Virus record (IMG/VR): IMGVR_UViG_3300021420_000109
Coordinates: 1-26,786 of that record
Reading direction: 5' to 3' (one strand)
Origin: a virus
Length of the DNA: 26,786 bases
A program made the position numbers and the translations under genes. Shown here piece by piece: positions 7,009 through 13,863 of this stretch (the stretch's first letter is position 1; each line of letters starts with the position of its first letter). A model generated the notes under the pieces. That model saw nothing but the letters and a program-made list of their open reading frames with translations. It ran no database searches and was not told where the DNA came from.

Positions 7009-7895
7009 TATCTATATCCTGCTGCTTTCATCTTTTGTCTTTCAGCAATTTGAATATTTCGCTTTCTAATAAATTCATTCATATTTTGAGTATCTTTATC
7101 AGTAATAACCATATCGTTATTTGTACCTGATGTTTTACCTCCAATAGGTTCGATAGGCTTAGGAACTTTAGAAACTGCTTTAGATGCAGGTTTCGCCGCA
7201 AGTTTAACTGATAATTTGGTCAATTCAACAGCCGCCTTTGCAGGAGATAAAGTTATAATACGTTCGTATTCATCAACATCATCAGCTAATGAAACTAACA
7301 CTGCACCACCATTATCAAGATCATCTAAAATTCCGATCATATGACCTGGAATAGGTGCTGTTTCTTCAGCAATAACTTTAATTTTCTTTATGAAATCTTT
7401 ATCAAGCTTTTCCGCAGCATCAGCAAGTCGATTGCTTGCATTTAAAAATTCACGTTCTGCAACTTTTTGCTCTGCTTTAGCGTTAGCTCGCTTATCAACT
7501 TCATCCTCATCAAACTTACCTTCCTTACCTTCTTTAGCAGCAGCAAGTTGACGTTTTGTTTCTGCAAGTTCTTCTTCAAGCGTCTTTCGCTTGGCAACCT
7601 CTTTATCAATCTTTCGTTGAATGCGTGACTTTTCAACTTGTGTTTTAGCTTCTTGCTTTTCAGTTTCTAATTCTTCTTCAGTCTTTTCACTAGCTGTTAT
7701 TTCTTCTTTAGTTTCTTCAGTTTTAGTTTCTTCAGTTTTAGTTTCTACAACAATTTCTTCTTTAGTTTCCTTTTTTGTTTCATCTTCTTTCTTTTCAATA
7801 ACATTACCATCATCATCCTTTGTTGCTAAACCAGTCATATTAACCATTTTACGTGCTGCTTCCAAAGAAGCAATTTCTTCAGGTGTTTTACTCAT
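7008..7895 (-). CDS. Capsid scaffolding protein
   Basis: A 295-residue protein located two genes before the coat gene. Residues about 30-80 are a low-complexity Glu/Lys/Thr tract; about 85-150 is a charged coiled-coil (RIQRKIDKEVAKRKTLEEEL, then AETKRQLAAAKE); the C-terminus is basic and helical (NEFIRKRNIQIAERQKMKAA). This acidic coiled-coil body with a basic C-terminal helix is typical of phage scaffolds, which co-assemble with coat through the C-terminal helix and leave the procapsid afterwards. P22 scaffold has a similar length (303). The start at 7895 has a good AAGAGG tract and overlaps the previous stop (ATGA). Confidence 0.75.
   Translation of the reverse strand: MSKTPEEIASLEAARKMVNMTGLATKDDDGNVIEKKEDETKKETKEEIVVETKTEETKTEETKEEITASEKTEEELETEKQEAKTQVEKSRIQRKIDKEVAKRKTLEEELAETKRQLAAAKEGKEGKFDEDEVDKRANAKAEQKVAEREFLNASNRLADAAEKLDKDFIKKIKVIAEETAPIPGHMIGILDDLDNGGAVLVSLADDVDEYERIITLSPAKAAVELTKLSVKLAAKPASKAVSKVPKPIEPIGGKTSGTNNDMVITDKDTQNMNEFIRKRNIQIAERQKMKAAGYR
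7711..7740. repeat. Two 15-bp direct repeats inside the scaffold gene
   Basis: The 15-base unit gtttcttcagtttta occurs twice head to tail (7711-7725 and 7726-7740) and begins again at 7741. On the coding strand it gives a tandem Lys-Thr-Glu-Glu-Thr repeat in the acidic tract. Being in phase with the codons, copy changes would lengthen or shorten the tract without a frameshift. Confidence 0.8.
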
Positions 7896-8143
7896 CTTAA
7901 ATTCCTCTTAACAATTTCTTGATCAATAGCTTCCATTAATCGTTTATATTCAGGATTAACATGATCTTTTAATGATGCTAATTTATCACATTGTTCATGA
8001 TCTTGACTTATAACTTTCCTTGTCTTTAATCGTTCGATATAAATATCATTACTTAAAGCATTCTTTCGATTATTATGCATATCGACCATCTTTTGACCGA
8101 ATGCTAATAATTCATCGTCCTTCATTTCTGAAACGTTAATCAT
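7892..8143 (-). CDS. Small hypothetical protein (83 aa) before scaffold
   Basis: The ATG at 8143 (MINVSEMKDDELLAFGQKMV) is preferred over a TTG at 8161; it overlaps the upstream stop by eight bases. The product is helical and charged, with a DELLAFGQKMVDMHNN first half and HVNPEYKRLMEAIDQEIVKR at the end. No family recognised. Its stop overlaps the scaffold ATG (ATGA), so it is co-translated with scaffold. Confidence 0.5.
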   Translation of the reverse strand: MINVSEMKDDELLAFGQKMVDMHNNRKNALSNDIYIERLKTRKVISQDHEQCDKLASLKDHVNPEYKRLMEAIDQEIVKRNLR

Positions 8144-8402
8144 CTTTATTCGCCGCTTCAATTAAAACATCTAAATCAGCAGCAGCTAATATGCAAAATC
8201 CTACAGGTGTTTCAGGATACCATTGTAATATCCAACATTCGTTCGTCTCAATAGCTTTTTGTTTTTGTTCTTCACTAACCCAATCGTCTTTATATCCGTG
8301 ATCTTCATCTTCAATAGATTGTTTAACTGTCCTATAATAAGACAAATGTTCATTATGCGTTAGATACATAGAAGCTTTATGCTTAGGCCAATTTATATTC
8401 AT
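8136..8402 (-). CDS. Conserved phage protein of unknown function (88 aa)
   Basis: Starts MNINWPKHKASMYLTHNEHL. The pattern LTHNEHLSYYRTV ... DDWVSEEQKQKAIETNECW ... LQWYPETPVGFCILAA is one I associate with small conserved phage proteins encoded near structural genes, function unknown. It is rich in Trp/Tyr with an acidic middle and an Ala/Leu helical end. The start overlaps the previous stop as ATGA. Confidence 0.5.
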   Translation of the reverse strand: MNINWPKHKASMYLTHNEHLSYYRTVKQSIEDEDHGYKDDWVSEEQKQKAIETNECWILQWYPETPVGFCILAAADLDVLIEAANKDD

Positions 8403-8740
8403 TGTAATTCACTCACCACATTCTTAACTGCATCAGGAGTAGGGCTAGATAACCGCTGTGGCACTTGCACAGGTGGCGATGGCGCGCCGCCAGATAATGT
8501 ATCGGGCAAAGGGCGGATAGGACCACCATTCGTAACACCCTTAAATTCTTCGTGAATGGCATTAATCTCATCACGTGTTTTATTTAATTCTGCGGCAGGC
8601 AATGCGAGCGCCGCCTTGGCATCAGCTTCTATTGTGGGCATCAAGGCTATTTGCTTATCAACTTCCGCAGCAATATTATCAACGAGCTTCTGTCGAGCCT
8701 TTCGCCATTTATCCATCATAGAACTTACCTCACCAGCCAT
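8399..8740 (-). CDS. Helical, Pro-tailed hypothetical protein (113 aa)
   Basis: I prefer ATG 8740 (MAGEVSSMMDKWRKARQKLV), which has GGGAAA about eight bases upstream; a GTG at 8800 would add a Cys-containing 20-residue extension. Residues 1-75 are predicted helical and Ala-rich (AAEVDKQIALMPTIEADAKA); the rest is Pro/Gly/Ser-rich (PLPDTLSGGAPSPPVQVPQR). A long helix with a flexible tail could fit a minor virion or assembly protein. Base composition is less AT-rich than its neighbours. Confidence 0.5.
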   Translation of the reverse strand: MAGEVSSMMDKWRKARQKLVDNIAAEVDKQIALMPTIEADAKAALALPAAELNKTRDEINAIHEEFKGVTNGGPIRPLPDTLSGGAPSPPVQVPQRLSSPTPDAVKNVVSELQ

Positions 8741-8805
8741 TTTAATTTCCCATTGCACTTTTAAAGTACACAATAAAATATGTTTTTCAAATGCCCACAC
8801 ATAAC

Positions 8806-8976
8806 TTATCTTCCAGCAGTACCGTAATTACAGTAAGGATCATCATTTCGTTCAATTAATGTTATCGAACCCTTTCCGATAGTTTCACTAGCCATTTGTT
8901 TAATTTTTTGTTCAAATTTAATCAATTTTAATGCTTCTTTAAGAGCTTGATCTATATCATGCATAGACTGTGACAT
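8806..8976 (-). CDS. Short hypothetical protein (56 aa)
   Basis: An open frame from ATG 8976 to TAA 8808-8806, filling the only space between two small genes. The product starts MSQSMHDIDQALKEALKLIK and ends IERNDDPYCNYGTAGR. The first 35 residues form a good amphipathic helix; the end holds one Cys and a Pro-Tyr/Asn-Tyr turn. Codon use is AT-ending as in neighbours. No family recognised. Confidence 0.5.
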   Translation of the reverse strand: MSQSMHDIDQALKEALKLIKFEQKIKQMASETIGKGSITLIERNDDPYCNYGTAGR

Positions 8977-9012
8977 TATTTACACACGTTGCTTAGGGTT
9001 AGCTATTTAATT

Positions 9013-9204
9013 TTAATCTTTTTTAACTATACCTTGCGCACAAAATGCGGCAATTACTTTAGGTGATCCAAAACCATCAATAAATGGCGAATATAATTCT
9101 TTTCCTATTGATTTATTAGCTTCATCTAAACATGATTGAAGATTATCATAAGGATTAATCATTAATGTAAATGGAGAATAAATAAGTATAAGAATAAACA
9201 TCAT
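9013..9204 (-). CDS. Small exported or membrane protein (63 aa)
   Basis: Starts one base after the previous stop. Residues 1-16 (MMFILILIYSPFTLMI) are strongly hydrophobic, like a short signal peptide or anchor without positive charges. The mature part has two Cys (SCLDEA and AAFCAQG) that could form one disulfide, and ends GIVKKD. It is the only clear exported protein within the head-gene block. No family recognised; a lysis or superinfection role is possible but unsupported. Confidence 0.5.
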   Translation of the reverse strand: MMFILILIYSPFTLMINPYDNLQSCLDEANKSIGKELYSPFIDGFGSPKVIAAFCAQGIVKKD

Positions 9205-9205
9205 T

Positions 9206-9613
9206 TTAATTTATCTTTCTATGATAAGATGAACCCAGTTTAATTGCAATATCATCTTCTTTCTTACCTTTTGGTAATAATTTCTCAATAGCTTTCATAT
9301 TCATATCGTGCGGATCAATTTCTTTTAAGTAAGGATCATTAGCACGTTCAAGGTAAGCGTTATATATCTCATCTTTCATTTCTTGATTGATATCAGGACG
9401 TTGTAGCATCGACAAACATAATTCAATGGCTTTTGGTAAGAATGTCGTGAACTTAGCTCGTGCAAAAGCTTTAGCACTTTTATATTCACTTTGCATACCC
9501 GATGAACGTGCCGCATCATAAAATACACCTGCGAGTTCACCTGCTACACGTTCAAAAAGTGTGTACTTAGCTTGATGCAATAAGTATTTTCTATGTTTTT
9601 CCGTTAAGTCCAT
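9206..9613 (-). CDS. Helical hypothetical protein (135 aa)
   Basis: A mostly helical protein: MDLTEKHRKYLLHQAKYTLF, then ERVAGELAGVFYDAARSSGM, FARAKFTTFLPKAIELCLSM and a charged end IEKLLPKGKKEDDIAIKLGS. No family recognised. Its start overlaps the preceding gene by 23 bases. Small helical proteins in this position may be virion cargo or assembly factors. Confidence 0.5.
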   Translation of the reverse strand: MDLTEKHRKYLLHQAKYTLFERVAGELAGVFYDAARSSGMQSEYKSAKAFARAKFTTFLPKAIELCLSMLQRPDINQEMKDEIYNAYLERANDPYLKEIDPHDMNMKAIEKLLPKGKKEDDIAIKLGSSYHRKIN

Positions 9614-10151
9614 TTAAATATCTTTCGACTAAAATACGACCTATTTGAACTTCTTTAGCAGTAGGTTTCCCTATCGGACCAACAGTAGCTTTTTTAGGAT
9701 CACCATCAGGATAAGTATCTTTAAATAAGTCTTTTGGAATATTATCAGCTTTACGCGCTGCAATCCTATTTAATATCGGAGTATATTTAGGCTCAATTTG
9801 TTTAGGATCAATTCCATGTGATCTATACCATGCATCTTCGGCAGGTTCCCCAAAATGCCAGAAACCAACTTTCAAAGCCGTTTCTCTATTCATGCCGCCT
9901 TTCATCATAGCAGTCATAGCAAATTGTTCAATATTTTCATGAACCACGGCAGGTTCCGCAGTATCAAACGTTACACCATTCACAGTCATTGATTTTGGAA
10001 AATCTTTATCTAGATAAGTGACGGGATTGTCAAGAGGTGTAGAACCTCCCCATGAATTAGGTATGGTATGAGTGTCATCAATAATAGGATTATCGATAAC
10101 TTTTTTCATTATCGGATTATCAAGAATAGCATTTATTAATGGATCAATCAT
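9591..10151 (-). CDS. Hypothetical protein with HExxE-like segment (186 aa)
   Basis: A 186-residue protein. The N-terminus has two short LxNPI repeats (INAILDNPIMKKVIDNPIID). The centre reads AEPAVVHENIEQFAMTAMMK, followed by an Ala/Gly helix and GFWHFGEPAEDAWYRSHGID. The His-Glu-x-x-Glu pattern with a later Glu recalls small phage proteins in which an HE--E helix precedes 'Y--AH--A---E', possibly a metal site, but a peptidase role is not shown since HExxH is absent. It follows the 77-residue gene with an ATGA overlap. Confidence 0.45.
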   Translation of the reverse strand: MIDPLINAILDNPIMKKVIDNPIIDDTHTIPNSWGGSTPLDNPVTYLDKDFPKSMTVNGVTFDTAEPAVVHENIEQFAMTAMMKGGMNRETALKVGFWHFGEPAEDAWYRSHGIDPKQIEPKYTPILNRIAARKADNIPKDLFKDTYPDGDPKKATVGPIGKPTAKEVQIGRILVERYLNGLNGKT

Positions 10152-10381
10152 TTTTCTTCCAATATATAATTAATCATAGCTTTATATGCATCACTAGCAT
10201 CTTCACTACAAATACTAGCATATAAATGACCAGCATCGATCATATCTTTTGTTGGTTCGCGTATTGCTTCGATAACTACTTTAGCAAGAATTTGTAAACG
10301 ATACTCTTTTGATGTTGGAATTAAAGCAATATTTTGCTCAGCTTTTTGTAAAGCTTCAATAGCTTTTTCAATCATTGTCAT
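10148..10381 (-). CDS. Small conserved phage protein (77 aa)
   Basis: Start ATG 10381 overlaps the stop of the large polyvalent gene (ATGA); a second ATG two codons on is also possible. The segment VVIEAIREPTKDMIDAGHLY followed by DASDAYKAMINYILEEK resembles the 'AI-AIREPT--MI-AG ... W-AMI' pattern of small phage proteins of unknown function. It is helical and acidic at the end. Confidence 0.5.
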   Translation of the reverse strand: MTMIEKAIEALQKAEQNIALIPTSKEYRLQILAKVVIEAIREPTKDMIDAGHLYASICSEDASDAYKAMINYILEEK

Positions 10382-13300
10382 TTTGTTTTAGCCGCTTCAC
10401 TACGAGATAAATTAGGATTTGGTGAACCTTTAATAGGTTCAATAGGTGTATTACTTACATCATGTGGATTATGATCTATAGGTATAAACATCCCTGGATA
10501 GGACGAACTAAATAATGGAAATCCCTTTTGCATAGCTTGATCTTTTAAACCTTGGGGAATATCGATATAAGGAACTGGTGTTTTTTCTTTATGAGAATTA
10601 ATTATGTTTTCAGCTTCTTCTTTAGAATATAATTTACTATTTTCTAAATACTTATCGTTATCTCTATCATAGATTAAATATTTATTTCTTGTAGTAGATT
10701 TTCTTAATTCATATTGAACGATAGGTTGAATACGGCCTAAATCACCTTGCTTCACCTTAACCCCATATTCCTTACCTATCTTTTCCAATGCTTTAGGTAT
10801 AATTTGATCATAAAAACCTTTCATACCTTCGCCGCCGACTTTAAGATCAAGACCTTCTAATTTATGAATATTACCGTATTTGCCGGTAAGAGGTTCTTTT
10901 AATAATTTATCACTAGTTTCTTTTCCGATATAATTGGGTAACTTTTCAGGTTCTACAACTTCATTCATAATTTGATTATTATTTTTATCAAAAGCATGTA
11001 ACGTTTTCATTTCTTTATTATATTCAACTTTATTTAAATGCTTACTTAAATCATATCGTTCCGCTTGTGCTTCTCCTGGGGTCCAACTTAATCTGTCATA
11101 TCCTTTTTCTGCCGCTTCCCTAATCATTCGCTTTAATACTAATTCATGCCAAGTTTTCTTAAATGGTGCATCGGGAACATCAGATGAATTTTGTATACTT
11201 TTTGCCCAACGATTTTGAAGATCAACAGAACCTTTATTAAATGCAATATCTGCTACAGAAACTCTATTTAAAGGTTTATCTATTCCAAGATTTCTTATTT
11301 CTTTACCTTCAGGAGTTTTTTCTAAATCTTGTTTAAACCCTTCTTTCCTTCCCTTCTGTAACCAATCACTTTGTATCTCTTCTAAATGTAATGATTTCTT
11401 TCCTTCAATATCTCTATCATTCATTCGAACATGAGCGAGGATATTAGGTTCATCAAAATGAGTTGATTGAAAATTGCCCGGCGCTTTACCAATTAAATTA
11501 GTTTCATCGGCTGCTCGAATCCATTCTTCTTGCTTAGCTTTTGTTAACCCTTCCCATTCAGGATCACCACCACGTTTAACCCAATTATCATAAAATTGTT
11601 TTGCAAATGCTTCAGGATCGAGTGTTTTAACAGGCAACGTTAATAGCTTCTCTCGATAATTTTCACCACCGGGTAATTGATATTGAGAAAATTTAGTATT
11701 ATCTCCTATACTTTGTTGATAAATATTTCCCATTCCCGAGGTATTTTGTCTTATACTATAAGTTTCTCTTTCTTTATATAATTCCCTATATCTTGCTTCA
11801 TCTTCTTGAGATGATGTGTGATCTAAAATTTTCTTTTGTAATTGTTGATATTCATCTTCATTTTGAAACTTACCTTTATTAACCTCTTTTAATTCAACTT
11901 TATTTGCATTTACATAATCTTGTATCTCTTGCTTAGTAAGCGTATTACCTTTATTCTCATTCAAATAATCTTTTAATCCAATCCAATCCATTTCTTCAGG
12001 TTTAACACCTTTGCTATTCTGAATAGTCGATAACCATTGCTCGGCTGGCGCTTTAGCCTGTTTAATATTATTAACTGCATTCTCAACTGCTGAATAAAAT
12101 GTAGGTGCAACCTTTGACAAAGCTTGCTCTGCTTGACTAGCCTCACTCGTATCCGATTTCAATAAACCAGATTGACCAAACTTATTAGGATCAAATTGAG
12201 CAAATCTTGATCGCACAGTACCAGGATCAAATGAAATATGAACAGTAGCACCTTTTCTAATTTGATTATCTCCATATTCCTCAGTTACATTTTTAATTGT
12301 TACACCTTTCTTACCTGCTTCTAACGCCTCTTGAATTGCTTTATGATTGACATTATCCCAATATTGACCTTTTGCATCATAAACATGATAATTACTAGTA
12401 TCTAACTTTAACGGTAATATTTGTGATCCAGGCGTATAATTACCTTTTAATTGTTGTCCTGTAAAGCCATGCGCTAAATCAACATCAGGAGTTGAATAAA
12501 ATTCTTTAGTATTTAATTTATCACCTTCAAATCCTACTGTCCCATGATAAGCATCTGTCGTATAAGGATTAGTAATTTTAGCTAATGATTGTTCCGCTTG
12601 CGATGCTTCTTGCGTATCACTCCTAAACATTGCTAACTTACTCTTTAATTGTCCGCTATCACTTACACCATATTGCTGATCTAATGTATCTCGCGATACA
12701 AACTTACCTTTATTATCAAGAAATCCAAACTTTTTAAAGTCAGGATTTTCACTTGATAAATCATCCATAAACTTTTGCTTAACAGCAGGATCGGCAATGT
12801 TATTTATAATATCCGAATGATCTAAATTTTCACCTACCTTACCAGCATAAATTTTACGTGTTTCAGGATCACGTATTGCAGGACGCATACCTTCTAGTTC
12901 GCGTTGCTTATTTAATATTTTACTAAAAGCACTTTGCGCTTGACTTGCTTCTGAGGTATCAGATTTTAATCCTAACCATTTTCCGTCATCACTCAAATAT
13001 TGTATTTTATCAGCGGGAACTTCTTTATTTGAATAAATATCACCTGTACTTTCTTGTTTAAAAGGATGATCGTTTTTATTTATTCTTAATAAAACCGATT
13101 GACCTTCTTCAGGTGCAAACTGCCATGTATTTTGTGCAGTAGAAGTAAAATAATTACGTTTAGCAGTAGAACCATCTGGCCAAGTTGCCTGATCAGTAAA
13201 ATCACCGGGTTTAAATAAACTTAATTTGCCACTTTCAGCAATATCATTAGCGCGTTCTACATTTGTAGCATGATAAACATAATTAGGATCACCTTCAACA

Positions 13301-13863
13301 GCTTTTTTAACCTCTGCAAATTTACGCATTGGTCCTGCACCTAACACTGCACCACCTTCACTTGTGCCCACAAATCCACCCGTTCCACCTAATCCCGCAG
13401 CTAACAATGCTTTAGGATAATTAGCAGGGTCTTGTGTCACATCTTTACCAGCCAATGCTTGTTCTGTCAAATCCTTTGCTGCTTTAATTGGTTCATAAAT
13501 TAAATTCTTTCCCAATAGAAATGGTGCAGCAGCACCAAAGATAGCTACTTTTCCTAATGGTGAACTTTCATCGTAGACTTGCGATAACGATTTAATCGTA
13601 CTCGGCTGATGCGTCATGCTTTGTTGATCCGACTTAAACGGATCATAATCAACCGGAACTAGGTTGTATTTAGGTTGTTCAACTGTAGATTGATTTACAG
13701 CATTAAATCGTTCGTTAAAATTTGTAGGTTGATCTTGAAAGTTGTTTGTTACATAATTCTGTAGATTATTAAATGCTTGCGATTGCTCAACTGGCAACCT
13801 TTGATCCTGATTATCATCAGAATTATCAAAATTGTATAATCTATTGCTGTCCTGCTGGGGCAT
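10378..13863 (-). CDS. Large polyvalent phage protein with two ADP-ribosyltransferase-like domains
   Basis: A 1161-residue protein after the portal. Visible parts: disordered N-terminus (1-95); Gly/Ala hydrophobic segments (103-120, 151-178) that could touch membranes; an ART-like domain (193-298) with YHAT at 197-200, RNYFTST at 236-242 and a Glu at 281 before VPADKI, a plausible H-Y-E set; a domain with GFLDNKGKFVSRDT (380-393); a second ART-like domain (431-563) with YHGT, FYST and VRSRFAQFDP; and a large C-terminal region (590-1115) with HLEEIQSDW, PFKKTWHELVLKRMI and LKVGGEGMKGFYDQI, segments shared by large phage proteins of unknown function. Three SDTSEASQAEQ-like linkers separate the domains. 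It is probably packaged and ejected to act on host proteins, which is inference. AGAGG precedes the ATG. Confidence 0.7.
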   Translation of the reverse strand: MPQQDSNRLYNFDNSDDNQDQRLPVEQSQAFNNLQNYVTNNFQDQPTNFNERFNAVNQSTVEQPKYNLVPVDYDPFKSDQQSMTHQPSTIKSLSQVYDESSPLGKVAIFGAAAPFLLGKNLIYEPIKAAKDLTEQALAGKDVTQDPANYPKALLAAGLGGTGGFVGTSEGGAVLGAGPMRKFAEVKKAVEGDPNYVYHATNVERANDIAESGKLSLFKPGDFTDQATWPDGSTAKRNYFTSTAQNTWQFAPEEGQSVLLRINKNDHPFKQESTGDIYSNKEVPADKIQYLSDDGKWLGLKSDTSEASQAQSAFSKILNKQRELEGMRPAIRDPETRKIYAGKVGENLDHSDIINNIADPAVKQKFMDDLSSENPDFKKFGFLDNKGKFVSRDTLDQQYGVSDSGQLKSKLAMFRSDTQEASQAEQSLAKITNPYTTDAYHGTVGFEGDKLNTKEFYSTPDVDLAHGFTGQQLKGNYTPGSQILPLKLDTSNYHVYDAKGQYWDNVNHKAIQEALEAGKKGVTIKNVTEEYGDNQIRKGATVHISFDPGTVRSRFAQFDPNKFGQSGLLKSDTSEASQAEQALSKVAPTFYSAVENAVNNIKQAKAPAEQWLSTIQNSKGVKPEEMDWIGLKDYLNENKGNTLTKQEIQDYVNANKVELKEVNKGKFQNEDEYQQLQKKILDHTSSQEDEARYRELYKERETYSIRQNTSGMGNIYQQSIGDNTKFSQYQLPGGENYREKLLTLPVKTLDPEAFAKQFYDNWVKRGGDPEWEGLTKAKQEEWIRAADETNLIGKAPGNFQSTHFDEPNILAHVRMNDRDIEGKKSLHLEEIQSDWLQKGRKEGFKQDLEKTPEGKEIRNLGIDKPLNRVSVADIAFNKGSVDLQNRWAKSIQNSSDVPDAPFKKTWHELVLKRMIREAAEKGYDRLSWTPGEAQAERYDLSKHLNKVEYNKEMKTLHAFDKNNNQIMNEVVEPEKLPNYIGKETSDKLLKEPLTGKYGNIHKLEGLDLKVGGEGMKGFYDQIIPKALEKIGKEYGVKVKQGDLGRIQPIVQYELRKSTTRNKYLIYDRDNDKYLENSKLYSKEEAENIINSHKEKTPVPYIDIPQGLKDQAMQKGFPLFSSSYPGMFIPIDHNPHDVSNTPIEPIKGSPNPNLSRSEAAKTK
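12124..12159 (-). repeat. Third copy of SDTSEASQAEQ linker (protein residues 569-580)
   Basis: Reads KSDTSEASQAEQ and is followed by ALSK. It sits between the second ART-like domain and the large C-terminal region. Codons for the shared residues differ from those of the other copies (for example Ser-Glu-Ala as agt-gag-gct here). Confidence 0.8.
12589..12624 (-). repeat. Second copy of SDTSEASQAEQ linker (protein residues 414-425)
   Basis: Reads RSDTQEASQAEQ and is followed by SLAK, directly before the second ART-like domain. Shared residues use partly different synonymous codons (Ser as tcg here, agt in copies one and three). Confidence 0.8.
12931..12966 (-). repeat. First copy of SDTSEASQAEQ linker (protein residues 300-311)
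   Basis: Reads KSDTSEASQAQS and is followed by AFSK. It marks the end of the first ART-like domain. Downstream of each copy a short helix with a conserved Lys about five residues later is retained. Confidence 0.8.

Noticed and set aside
7621-7911. Plus-strand Ser/Val-rich frame of 96 codons opposite scaffold
   Set aside because: It is the mirror of the Glu/Lys/Thr low-complexity tract, with no start signal.
9591-10151. Zinc metallopeptidase call for the 186-residue protein
   Set aside because: Only His-Glu-x-x-Glu is present, without the second His of HExxH or a clear third ligand, so I kept it as hypothetical.
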